From contig CM043953.1 of assembly GCA_014529385.2 (NCBI GenBank), positions 83,369,838 to 83,433,837 on the forward strand: a stretch of DNA of 64,000 nt, given 5' to 3'. Source of the stretch: Adiantum capillus-veneris (lineage: Eukaryota; Streptophyta; Polypodiopsida; Polypodiales; Pteridaceae). The notes under the pieces are model-generated. The model worked only from the letters and a program-made list of their open reading frames with translations, had not been told where the DNA came from and did no database searches. This document shows, one piece after another, positions 34,011 through 44,094 of the stretch (its first letter is position 1; every line of letters starts with the position of its first letter). Both the position numbers and the translations under genes were made by a program.

Positions 34011-37000
34011 CATCGGAGGCCAATGTGGCAGGTAAAGTAGAGCAAGATGCTCTAATTCTCTCATTAGACAATGTGTCTAATTTCTGGATAGTAGATTCCG
34101 GGGCTTCATTCCATGCGACACCACACAAGCAACATTTCCAAGACTACACCAAAGGTAATTTTGGGTATGTATACTTGGGAGATGATGAAGCTTGTGAGAT
34201 TGTCGGCAAAGGTACAGTTTCTGTCAAAACTGCTAACGGAAATGAATGGAAGCTTATAGATGTTAGGCATGTTCCTTCTCTTCGCAAAAATTTGATCTCT
34301 ACAGGACAATTGGATGATGAAGGTCACAACATTGCATTCGGAAACAAACGGTGGAAGATCTCAAAGGGATCTTTGGTGGCTGCCAAGGGAGAAAAGGTCG
34401 GTACACTTTACTTGTGTAGTGTTAGCACGCAACGTTCAGCTTGTGCAACAACTACAGAAGTTGACAGTGCGGTGTGGCACTACCGACTTGGGCATATGAG
34501 TGCCAAAGGAATGCAAATCCTTCAAACAAAGAAGCTTCTACCAGGTTTGAAAGAAGTGGACTTAGAGTTCTGTGAAGATTGTGTTTATGGTAAACAAAAG
34601 AGGGTAAAATTTCAAAAATCAGAAAATGAAAGAAAAAATAAAAAACTTGAGTGGGTTCATTCTGATGTTTGGGGTCCTGCAAGTACACCATCACTTGGTG
34701 GCTCATTGTACTATGTAACATTCATAGACGATGCGACTAGAAAAACATGGGTTTATGTCATGAAGAATAAATCCGATGTATTTTCCATATTTCAAAGGTG
34801 GAAAGCCTTTGTGGAGAATGAATCAGGTACCAAGGTTAAATGCCTCAGATCCGACAATGGAGGTGAATATTGCAGCCAAGCTTTTGAAAGCTTTTGTGCT
34901 AGCAATGGCATTCGGAGGCAAAGGACAACCCCAAGGACACCTCAACAAAATGGGATTTTGGAAAGGATGAATAGGACAATCATGGAGCGAGCACAAAGCA
35001 TGCGGCTACATGCAAGCCTACCGCTTGAGCTTTGGGCAGAAGCTGTAAGTACGTCTATGTACTTAATCAACCGGTCACCCTCAACGGCATTGGATGGGGG
35101 GGTTCCAGAAGAGGCATGGACAGGTAAACCGGTGAATTATGCATTTCTCAAAGTGTTTGAGTGTGAGGCTTTCATGCACATAGATAGAAGCCTAAGATCA
35201 AAGCTAGATGCAAAGTCCAAAAAGTGTTTCTTCATTGGCTATGGAGAAGGTGACTTTGGGTATCGCCTATGAAATCTTAAAGATGGTAAAATCTTAAGGA
35301 GTAGGGATGTAATTTTTAATGAACAAAATATGTACAAGGATTACTTGGAAATAAAACAAACAAAAGAAACAGGTGATGAGTACATGGAGCTTGAGGACGG
35401 TGAAGACTCAAGGACTGCAAACGGTGACAATGTGCAACAACGTCAACCAAATGAGGAGCCTCAACCTATTCCCTGAAGATCTACAAGAGCAAGTGGACCT
35501 CCAGAAAGGTTTGTTCCTTCCTTCAACCATCTCTTGATCTCAGATTCTGGAGAGCCGGAATCATATGAAGAAGCTATGCAACATGAATCCAAAGAAGAAT
35601 GGACGAAGAGCATGCAAGTGGAGATGGACTGACTACATCGCAACCAAACATGAGAATTGGTTGAGCTGCCTAAAGGTAAGCGGGCACTTCAAAACAAATG
35701 GGTGTACAAGGTTAAGGAAGAAGAAGGTGGGAAGAAAAGGTACAAGTCTAGGCTTGTGGTAAAAGGTTTTTCTCAAAAGAAAGGTATTGACTTCAATGAA
35801 ATATTTTCTCCTGTTGTAAAAATGAACTCAATTAGGCTTGTCTTAAGCCTTGTGGCTGCTCATGATCTAAATCTCGAGCAAATGGATGTAAATACGGCAT
35901 TCCCTCACGGTGACTTAGAGGAGGAAATCTACATGCTTCAACCAAAGGGGTATGAAGTAAAAGGTAAGGAGAAAATGGTTTGCAGATTAAAGAAGAGCTT
36001 GTATGGTTTAAAGCAAGCATCAAGACAATGGTACTTGAAGTTTGATCGATGGATGTTGGATCATGGATTCACAAGATGCAACTCGGATCACTGCGTCTAC
36101 ACGGAGAATTTGGGAGATGGGAAATTCATCATCCTAATGTTGTATGTTGATGACATGTTGATTGCAAGTGCTAACATGCAGGACATCAAAGACATAAGAG
36201 GAGCTGTCCAAATCTTTTTCAATGAAAGGTTTAGGTGCTGCAAAGAGGATACTTGGTATGAAAATATCAAGGGACAGGACGAAGAAGACAATAAAGCTAT
36301 CTCAAGAAGATTACATCAAAAAGGTACTAGAAAGGTTTGCAATGCAAAACGCAAAATGCAAAACCAGTTTCTACACCTTTGGCTGGTCATTTTAAACTAA
36401 CTAAGGATGTGTGTCCAAAGACACAAGAGGAGATAGCCTATATGTCTAAAGTTCCATATGCTGCACCGGTAGGTTCTCTAATGTATGCAATGGTCTGGAC
36501 AAGGCCAGACATTGCACATGCAGTGGGAGTTGTGAGTAGGTTCATGGACAACCCAGGTAAAGAGAATTGGCAAGCTGTGAAGTGGATACTTAGGTATCTA
36601 AAAGGGACAACAACAAATGCTTTGTATTTTGGAGGAACTGATATTTTTCTAGAAGGGTATGTTGATGCAGATATGGCAGGTGACAAAGATACTCGAAGGA
36701 GCACTACTGGCTATGTGTTCACGGTTGGAGGCACAGCAGTAAGCTTGGCTTCAAAGCTGTAGAAAGTGGTTTCACTTTCTACCACGGAAGCAGAGTATGT
36801 AGCAATGACGGAGGCAAGCAAAGAAATTCTGTGGCTTCACAGATTCTTAGAAGAGCTTGGATTCAAACAAGACAATTGTGTCTTGTATAGTGATAGCCAA
36901 AGCGCTATCCATCTTGCAAAGAACTCAGCCTTTCATTCAAGGAAAAAGCACATTGAGGTGAGATATCACTTCATACGCACTCTTTTGGAAGAGGGACAAC

Positions 37001-37110
37001 TAAAGCTAGGAAAGGTGCATACAAGTGAAAATCCTGCAGACATGTGTACAAAGGTCGTCAACAAGGAGAAGTTGAGCTTTTGCTCATCTTCAATCGGCAT
37101 TCAAGGATAA
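34011..37110 (+). pseudogene. pol: Truncated second internal region, late gag to RNase H
   Basis: Starts abruptly after the gag zinc knuckle. The first 415 codons are open (protease WIVDSGASFHAT, integrase with HSDVWGP, SDNGGEY and TPQQNG, and an intact RAQSMRLHASLPLELWAEAV stretch that is broken in the first copy). TGA at 35270-35272 and 35474-35476 and TAG at 36760-36762 are private to this copy. TGA at 35630-35632 and the 2-base loss near 36195 are shared with the first. RT has YVDDML, RNase H is as in copy 1. Confidence 0.9.
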
Positions 37111-37170
37111 GAAGCTAGGATGGAATGCAGTCACAGGTTTGGTTTGGAGATCAGTCTCCAAGTGGGAGAT

Positions 37171-37982
37171 TGTTAAGTATGGAGCCTGATTTACCCTTGT
37201 AATTTTCTGTGGTAAAAGAGCACATTTGTAAGGCCCCCATTATGAGGAGAAGCCATCGTGCGTGAAGGAAAATCACTCAACGAAAACCAAAATTTTCACG
37301 GACAAAAATCAGGGGCGACTTTAGGGGCCTCGGGGACCGTGGCCCCCAAGACTTTTTTTTCCCTCGCCGGAATATTACTTTTCGCCGGAATAGTATGGCC
37401 GGACGGCGGCCGAAAAGTGGTCGGAAAACAACCGGTCGGTGGCTGGTGGTCGGTAGTCAATGGCCGGTGGCCGGTGGCCGGTGGTCAGAAGTTAATGGCC
37501 AGTGGGGTTGGTGGCCGACTTCAATGGCCGGTGGCCGAATTCAAAAGCGGACTTGTCTTCTCAAGGGCGGCCACACATGGGCGGATTGGAGGGTCCAATT
37601 TGGACTTATTCGCACAAGGGCGGCTACACATGGCTTCCTCTCATAAGAGAGGGCAGCCCTTTTGGCCTATAAAAGGAGGCCATTTCTACACACATTTCAT
37701 AGTGTGAAGTTTATGCAACAAGGTGAGTGTGAGGTGGTGAGAGTGAAGCAAGGAGGGAGCTCCATTAAGGGTATAATCCCTTTGTAAACTACTTCTTGTT
37801 TTGAAGTACGAAAGCCATTGAGTGGCTGCTTTCCCGTGGACGTAGCCCACATTGGGTGAACCACGTATATCCTGTGTACTCTCTCTCTCTCTCTACTCTA
37901 TAATCTCTTGTGTGTGAAATCTATCTCTCTCCATTAAGTAATCTACTCAAATATCTATTTAGCTACGTCTTATTTCCTAACA
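37171..37982 (+). repeat. Family-B LTR 3 (812 bp)
   Basis: Has the GGGGCCTCGGGG block missing from LTR 2, the GGCCGGTGG minisatellite in expanded form, a TATA box at about 37668 and a short CT tract. Ends CCTAACA before AGGAG. Confidence 0.95.
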
Positions 37983-38689
37983 AGGAGGTCGCGACAGCAG
38001 TCCTTCTGCTGAATGTTGTGGCGATGGCTTCGCGTAGATCTGTGTGCGCGTCGCAACGATGGCGTAGAACTATATGCGTAGGGAGAGAGGGAGAGAGATA
38101 GAGACAGAGAAAGACAATCTCTGTGCAGGTTTCTGTGTAGGTTTCGAGCAAGAAACGAGAGAGAGAAAGAGAGCGACAGCGCGGAAAAAATTGTGGTAGA
38201 GAGAGAAAGAGAGAGATTAGGTTAGGTTAGAAACTCAAAATTCGAATTTTGAATGTAGGGGTTGCTCTCACGGGTTTGCAGTCGAGATTACTAGAGTTCT
38301 AGGCTTTGTGCGAAAATGAGACATAGCTCATCGGCTCCGAAATTGAAAGAGCTTTTCAGGGGGAAAAAAAAGAGTATGGAAAAAAAAAAGTTGGTGCAAT
38401 GCTTTGTCAATGTCCATATCTTTGTAGTACGAGTGGAACGACACCCATGAAGCGAAATTTGACTTCAGAATCAAAATCTGCATAATAAAAAATACACTAA
38501 AAACAGCTAAATTTTAAAAAAATTATCCCGAAAATTGTGCTCTATTTTTTTGTCCGATATCAATAAGTGTATTTGAAAACCCATTATGACAAAGTTTGTC
38601 GTAGCGTTAAAAATATATATATTTTTTTTTTTAATTATTTTTTTAATTTATGCCACTTGTGGATATCCCTTGAATGACCGAAATTATTA
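37983..38689. other. Centre of the divergent locus, right part
   Basis: A GA-rich stretch (GAGAGAGAAAGAGAGAG at 38085-38220) passes into AT-rich DNA with A and T runs. A short open stretch at 37910-38101 starts inside the LTR and is not a gene. Like 27711-28502 it could hold promoter or first exon of gene B, but nothing decisive is visible. Confidence 0.45.
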
Positions 38690-40080
38690 TGAAGACACCT
38701 CAGCCACCCCTGGGCTTACACCATAGGATGGCAATGTTGGAGGTCAAGGATCAAAGCTTGCACTCAGTTCCATTTGAAAATCCTATGTCCTAGGGTTTTC
38801 TTCTTCTATCTTGTGAGATCCTTATGGCCCTATGGTGGCAATGTGAAAGCTTGTGGACCTAGGGCCATAGGGTGGCAATGTATAAGCTCAAGAGCCATAA
38901 GTTGCCCTATATTCCATTTGGAAATCCTATGGCCCTAGGGTTTAGGGGCGACAATAGATAAAATCCAATACATAGCCCTATGTTCCATTTGGAGATCCTA
39001 TGGCGCTAGGTCCACGACAATGTATAAGCTCAAGAGCCATACGTTGCCCTACTTTGTAGTTGGAGATCCTATGGCCCTAGGGTCATGGGGTGGCAATATG
39101 TAAGCTCAAGGGCCATAGGGTGCCACATGTCCCATATGGAGATTCTACGGCCCTAGGGCCATGGGGTGGCAATGTATAAGCTCAATGGCCATACATTGCC
39201 TATGTTCCATTCGGAAATCTTATGGCCCTAGGGTAATGGGGTGGCAATGTATAAGCTCAAGGGCCATACATTGCCTATGTTCCATTTGGAAATCCTATGG
39301 CCCTAGGGTCATGGGGTGCCACATGTCCCATATAGAGATCCTATGGCCCTAGGGCCATGGGGCTGCATTGATATCTTGGGCACCCTTGAACCCGCACCCT
39401 TGAGCTTAGGGGCCTTAGGTTCTCTTATTGTATGTTGTGAGATCTTGTGGCCCTACGGCCATAGGGTGGCAATGTATAAGCTCAAGGGCCATACATTGCC
39501 TATGTTCCATTTGGAAATCCTATGGCCCTAGGGTCATGGGGTGGCAATGTATAAGCTCAAGGGCCATAGGGTGCCACATGTTCCATATAGAGATCCTATG
39601 GCCCTAGGGCCATGGGGTTGCATTGATATCTTGGCCACCTTTGACATCGTGGCCATAGGTTGTCTTTTTGTATGTCTTGAAGTCTTGTGGCCCTAGGGCC
39701 ATAGGGTGTCAATGCTCACACCCTTGGGCTTAGGGCCATAGGTTGTCTTTTTGTATGTTTTGAAGTCTTGTGGCCCCAGAGCCATAGGGTGTCAATGCTC
39801 ACACCCTTGGGCTTAGGGCCATAGGTTGTCTTTTTGTATGTTTTTAAGTCTTGTGGCCCTAGGGTCATAGGGTGTTGCCCTGTGTTCCATTTTGGAAATC
39901 CTATAGCCCTAGGGTCATGGGGTTGCAATGTATAAGCTCAAGGGCCATACATTGTCGTATGTTTCATATGCCGATCCTATGGCCCTAGGGTCATGGGGTT
40001 GCAATGTATAAGCTCAAGGGCCATACATTGTCGTATGTTTCATTTGGAGATCTTATGGCCCTAGGGTCATGGGGTGCCAT
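38690..40080. repeat. Right arm satellite, subfamily 2, inverted
   Basis: Units read GGTGGCAATGTATAAGCTCA, AGGGCCATA, ATGTTCCATTTGGAAATCCT and ATGGCCCTAGGG. In reverse complement this is the unit of 26290-27710, so the two arrays face each other across the copia insertion. Confidence 0.92.
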
Positions 40081-40420
40081 AGGATGTATATATACTTGAC
40101 ATGAAACTCCCTATGGCCCTAAGGCCATAGGATGTATATATACTTGACATGAAACTCCGTGAGGTGATCTTGAGGACAACCCTATGGCCTTCAGGCCTTA
40201 GGGATCTAATATAGAGAAAATATGCTTTATACCGGCATAGAGAGCTATGGCCCTGGGGCCATAGCAAAACAATGAGGGTTTTTTGAAAACAATGAGGACG
40301 CCTTGTGGTCTAGGGGCCATAGGAAGAAAATATAGATCATAGAGCATAGACGGTAGAGCATAGAGCACAAAGAGATTCTTAGTAGCATAGAGGGAACCCT
40401 ATGACCTTCAGGCCACAGGG
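40081..40420. repeat. Right arm satellite, subfamily 1, inverted
   Basis: In reverse complement this block follows 23460-23660 closely, including CTACTAAGAATCTCTTTGTG, the CTCTATGCTCTA run and a CTCATTGTTTTGCTATGGCC end. It lies directly upstream of gene B. Confidence 0.9.
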
Positions 40421-40530
40421 TGCTTCTCATGAAACACCCACATACATACTTGTTATGCTTTATGCTACGTAAATCAATATACTCTGCAAGCGGTTTGTTT
40501 AACAATTATTCTTGCAATCTTCTTGCAGGT

Positions 40531-41184
40531 ATGGCTAATTTCAATCATGGTGATAGAGTGTGCATGTTTGTAGCGACACAAAAGGTTGCCATTGGGACTG
40601 TATTTGAAATAAATCCAAGTGCATATTGTTCTGGCATGCTTATTGGGGAAGGCAATGTATCGGTGTCAGTTGATTTGTGTTTTGAAAAGAAATCACTCAT
40701 CCCTTTTCCAACAATGGATGCATTGACAGTGGGAGATGCTTTTCATAGTATTGTGAAATGGAGTAGTGGGTTGTTGCAACATATAAATGAGATGCAGTAC
40801 AAAGGGGCTTCTATGCATGAGGCTGACAAAGCAGAAGGAGCATTGGATGCACAATGTAATGGAATGAGCTACAGAGAGGTTTGGAAGGATAAGAGGGTTC
40901 AACTTTGGGATGAAAGCAAAACACATGTAGTAGCCGAAGGGGTTGTCATGTACGTGTGTCCGTTTGACTCTGTAAACTTTGGTGAGCTAGGTGAAGATAA
41001 CATTGGTATTGGTATCGAAACATCCTATGCAGATGAGGCTACTATTTCTGCAGAAGCTAGTGTATGCAGCATTAATCTAGTTTGTTGGCCTATCAAGAGA
41101 GTGACAACTATGGATGGAAAAGAATTGTTATGCTATGAGGATCTACATGCTATGCATGCGTTACAAGACACATGCATTGAATAG
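40531..41184 (+). CDS. Gene B, DUF8039-like segment
   Basis: 217 codons. Repeat 1 (about 8-82) has VAIGTVFEINPSAYCSGMLI and VSVSVDL, then TVGDAFHSIVKWSSGLL. Repeat 2 (about 122-192) has VVAEGVVMYVCPFDSVNFGE, IGIGIE and SINLVCWPIKRV. This matches the plan of DUF8039 (a V-A-x-G-x-V start, a middle 'V.V..' strand and an ending of the I-x-W-P-x-x-L type), a domain often seen beside transposase-type domains in plants. Its job is unknown; DNA or protein binding is only a guess. The assignment rests on memory of the family pattern. Confidence 0.5.
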   Translation: MANFNHGDRVCMFVATQKVAIGTVFEINPSAYCSGMLIGEGNVSVSVDLCFEKKSLIPFPTMDALTVGDAFHSIVKWSSGLLQHINEMQYKGASMHEADKAEGALDAQCNGMSYREVWKDKRVQLWDESKTHVVAEGVVMYVCPFDSVNFGELGEDNIGIGIETSYADEATISAEASVCSINLVCWPIKRVTTMDGKELLCYEDLHAMHALQDTCIE

Positions 41185-41363
41185 CTTATTTGGTAGAGAC
41201 TATTTCAAAAAAGCGGAAATATTGCTTTGTAAATAGGAAGCCAAAAATGTCAGTGAAAGCTTCTAAGAGATCCAATCAAGCATCTCTAGCATCTGTCCAG
41301 CTTGTTTCAACCATAGATTGTTGTTCCAAAAGGTGTTGTCAATATGCCAATTGAGATAAGGTC

Positions 41364-42941
41364 ATGGCTATGCGCAATGAATTTTGGGGAAAGAGTTTGC
41401 AAAATAGAACAAACTATGTGTATGATACAATGTTGACTGCATGGCGTGAGAACAAAACAACTACAAAGACATGCTATGTGTTTTCTTTTAATGACAGTGA
41501 GGTTTGCAGTAGAGCTTGGTACGAAATTCATGGCATTCCAAAAACTTCATTTTATCGTTATCGTGAACATTTTGAGAATGGGGTTAGACACTCAGTGCAT
41601 GGTAATGATGGTGTCATGAGAAAAGGAAGAGACCATACAGAAATGGGAAGGGCATTGATGCGCTCTTTTGTTGATGAAAACTCAGAGAGAATGCCACATA
41701 AGAGTAGAACCATGGAAGATGGTACTAGGGAAACTTTGCTTGCAATACCAAACACGTACAAGCAAGTAGACATTTTACATGATGTCAATAAAACACTTGA
41801 CATTATGAGTCTCAAGCCAATGTCTAGCATGACATTCAATAGGATTTGGAATACAGAGTTTGCTAATGTGACATTGTCAAAAACAAGTGAGTTCTCCAAA
41901 TGTGTTGTGTGTAGTCGGATAAAGTCTCAACTAGAGTCAACAAAGGATGACGAGATGATTGCACGTTTGAAGGATGAACGTCGAATTCACATGTTGCAAC
42001 AACAAAGTTGTAGGAATGTGTACTACACCTGGCGTAAGTTCTCCCAGTTGCAAAAGGATACGTATTTATGCATTATACATGATAAAATGGATCAAAAAAA
42101 GACAGCAATACCTAGGTTGCGTGTGAACTCAAAAGATTATGCGAATGCATATCAATTGCAAGTATCATTAACAGGTATGATAACACATGGACATGGTCAT
42201 GGAATGTATGGTCACTTCTCACTTAATGGTCTATGGCCTTCAGATCCCAATGCTACAATTGGTTCCCTTGCATTATGCTTACAGAATCTGGAAAGAACAG
42301 AAAACCATGGACAAGGAGATTTATGCCATGACAGTATGCCACGTAGCAATGTAACGTTATTCAATGCATTGAACTCAAGGAGAGCTCTAGAGCTCCAAAA
42401 CAAAATGAAGCAAGAGCGTGAGAGGAATGCATCAACAATAACACCACCGTTGGCCATCCAGGGATGTAATGAAGAGATTGTACACATACAATCAACTTCC
42501 TCTCAATGTGTTGTGGATACCATATCCACTCCTGTATTTCAAAAATTGCCTGAGAATCTTTTGCTACAGCTAGATAATTGTGCAGGAGAGAATAAAATTC
42601 GATATTTGTTTGCATACTTATCCTTGTTAGTAGCAAAAGGATTTTTCAAAACCGTGCATTTGGGATTCTTAATGGTGGGTCATACACACGAGGACATAGA
42701 TGCAATGTTTAGTGGGTTCTCAGAAAGATTGCGAACAGGAATGACATTCACTTTTCCACATCTGATGGAACATTTTCAAAAATGTGAAAGCTCAGCTCCA
42801 GCACCATTTTTGATGACACAAGTTCCCTACTTTAAATCCTTTGTGCAAGGGTACATGTGTGACAGACAAGATGCTCTAGTTGGACACTCTAAGCCACTTC
42901 AATTTCGTTTCTATATGCAAGGTGAAGTCCCAGTAATGTAG
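41364..42941 (+). CDS. Gene B, DUF7869-like domain, candidate DDE transposase
   Basis: 525 open codons. Residues 1-130 include FWGKSLQNRTNYVYD and a helix-turn-helix-like ARAWYEIHGIPKTSFYRY-type region near 50-66. K-C180-V-V-C183 is a half zinc site. The core has IIHDKMDQKK (D240, D243), a His-rich loop HGHGHGMYGH (275-284), LLLQLDNCAGENK (D404) and MVGHTHEDIDAMFS (E443, D444). These Asp/Glu positions fit an RNase H-fold DDE enzyme. TAG at the end is premature, because YKIHPKSPDWMPK follows in frame. The upstream in-frame ATG at 41247 precedes it by 39 codons, with TGA between. Confidence 0.65.
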   Translation: MAMRNEFWGKSLQNRTNYVYDTMLTAWRENKTTTKTCYVFSFNDSEVCSRAWYEIHGIPKTSFYRYREHFENGVRHSVHGNDGVMRKGRDHTEMGRALMRSFVDENSERMPHKSRTMEDGTRETLLAIPNTYKQVDILHDVNKTLDIMSLKPMSSMTFNRIWNTEFANVTLSKTSEFSKCVVCSRIKSQLESTKDDEMIARLKDERRIHMLQQQSCRNVYYTWRKFSQLQKDTYLCIIHDKMDQKKTAIPRLRVNSKDYANAYQLQVSLTGMITHGHGHGMYGHFSLNGLWPSDPNATIGSLALCLQNLERTENHGQGDLCHDSMPRSNVTLFNALNSRRALELQNKMKQERERNASTITPPLAIQGCNEEIVHIQSTSSQCVVDTISTPVFQKLPENLLLQLDNCAGENKIRYLFAYLSLLVAKGFFKTVHLGFLMVGHTHEDIDAMFSGFSERLRTGMTFTFPHLMEHFQKCESSAPAPFLMTQVPYFKSFVQGYMCDRQDALVGHSKPLQFRFYMQGEVPVM

Positions 42942-43045
42942 TACAAAATTCATCCCAAATCACCCGATTGGATGCCAAAGGAGTCGGGAATTGAGTTGTG
43001 GAAAAAAGATGACCAAGGAAAACCAAAATTACAGGCTGTCCAGAT

Positions 43046-43690
43046 GTGGTACCTATAGCAGACTATGTGAGAGATAGTCCGCTTGTTATTCAAGGGATTA
43101 AGTCATATCTTGAATTTTGGAAAAGATGTTCTCTATTAAAGGGAAAGGACCATGACTCCACAAAATACATGGAGCCTGTTATCACTTATTGGCAAAACAT
43201 AATCAATGAGCTTGAACAACCAACCAATAAACACATTGGTGAATATACAACATTTTGGCCAAAGACTATAGGGAGTCATAGAATGCAAGAGATAGAGGAA
43301 GTCAGAGATGAGTTTCAAGGATATGAAGAATTGAATGATTACTATGTTGGTCCTCAAAGTGCAAGGCCACAAGAGGCCTTTAGGCCTCAAATTGATGTAA
43401 GGGCAGAGTCAAACGTTGATGTAGACAAATCATCACCTAACTACAAGAAAGTTCTGATTCAGTATTGGGAACCAAAACATCGAAAACGAAATCCCACAAT
43501 CCAAGAACAGTATGAGGATTGTTGGAAAAAGAGTTTGTGCTGCAATCTTGCTGACCCAAAGCACTGAGAGTGTGTTGATACAATTGTATGGTCATGGACT
43601 CCAAGGGATGGAAGAATTGCGGAAACAATCAAGATCCCATCAAATGTCATGGAGAAGGCACAGGCTAGCTTAATAGGAGAAATTGAATAG
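43046..43690 (+). CDS. Gene B, C-terminal extension
   Basis: After a one-base shift the frame reads PIADYVRDSPLVIQGIKSYL to LADPKH, TGA at 43565-43567, then ECVDTIVWSWTPRDGRIAET and a final TAG at 43688-43690. The protein-like composition on both sides of the TGA shows it once was a single tail of about 215 residues. Confidence 0.65.
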
Positions 43691-43740
43691 CATTTCATAT
43701 CTTGCTCATTTTTTTATTTCCCCAGCTTATGTATGATTTT

Positions 43741-44005
43741 ATGAAGTATTTTAAAACACCCACATAAAAATAAAAATGCTAAAAGGTGTTTCTCAACACC
43801 ACCATTTTCTTGGGAATCTATCTCTTTTATGAAGTGTTTTGAAACACCCACATAAAAATAAAAATTTTAAAAGGTGTTTCTCAACACCACCATTTTCTTG
43901 ATAATCTATCTCTTTTATGAAGTGTTTTGAAACACCCACATAAAAATAAAAATTTTAAAAGGTGTTTCTCAACACCACCATTTTCTTGAGAATCTATATG
44001 TTTGT
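43741..44005. repeat. 88-bp tandem repeat, about three copies
   Basis: Units start at 43741, 43829 and 43917, exactly 88 bp apart, with ATGAAGTGTTTTGAAACACC and AAAAGGTGTTTCTCAACACC inside. AGTGTTTTGAAACACC and GGTGTTTCTCAACACC are small inverted repeats. It lies 50 bp past gene B and could be an element end or 3' UTR repeats. Confidence 0.92.
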
Positions 44006-44094
44006 CACATTCCCAAATTAAATGAAATTTTTCCAAATTTAATGGGAAATAGGAATCCATAGGCGTTGAAATTAGTCCCAAAGTTGTGGGATTT

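Larger units (their letters stand above)
28503..37982 (+). mobile_element. Family-B copia array: LTR-internal-LTR-truncated internal-LTR
   Basis: Three LTRs in the same orientation flank two internal regions. The first internal region (29311-33315) is full length; the second (34011-37170) lacks the primer site and most of gag. The outer flanks, GGGAG (28498-28502) and AGGAG (37983-37987), match at four of five bases and may be the target duplication, so the array probably entered or formed at one site. Both internal regions are defective and share several lesions. Confidence 0.9.
40531..43690 (+). pseudogene. Gene B: DUF8039-like repeats plus DUF7869-like transposase candidate
   Basis: ATG at 40531 follows a splice acceptor CAATCTTCTTGCAG|GT. 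The parts, in order, are two DUF8039-like repeats, a basic segment (SKKRKYCFVNRKPK), a Cys-rich patch and a DUF7869-like domain with a C-terminal extension ending at TAG 43688-43690. Lesions: a frame change soon after 41184, TGA 41352-41354, TAG 42939-42941, a one-base shift near 43035, and TGA 43565-43567. Each stop fits CGA or CAG changed by one C-to-T. Recently dead, since long stretches are still open. DUF7869 is a family I recall from plant, animal and fungal proteins of unknown role. Confidence 0.7.

Noticed and set aside
41247-41363. Start of the transposase candidate at 41364 as a true start
   Set aside because: Protein-like sequence continues upstream in the same frame across one TGA to ATG 41247 and beyond, so the start at 41364 is only where the open stretch begins.
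20209-43690. Stop codons removed by C-to-U or U-to-C RNA editing
   Set aside because: Such editing is known for organelle transcripts; this is nuclear DNA with transposons, and frameshifts are present as well.
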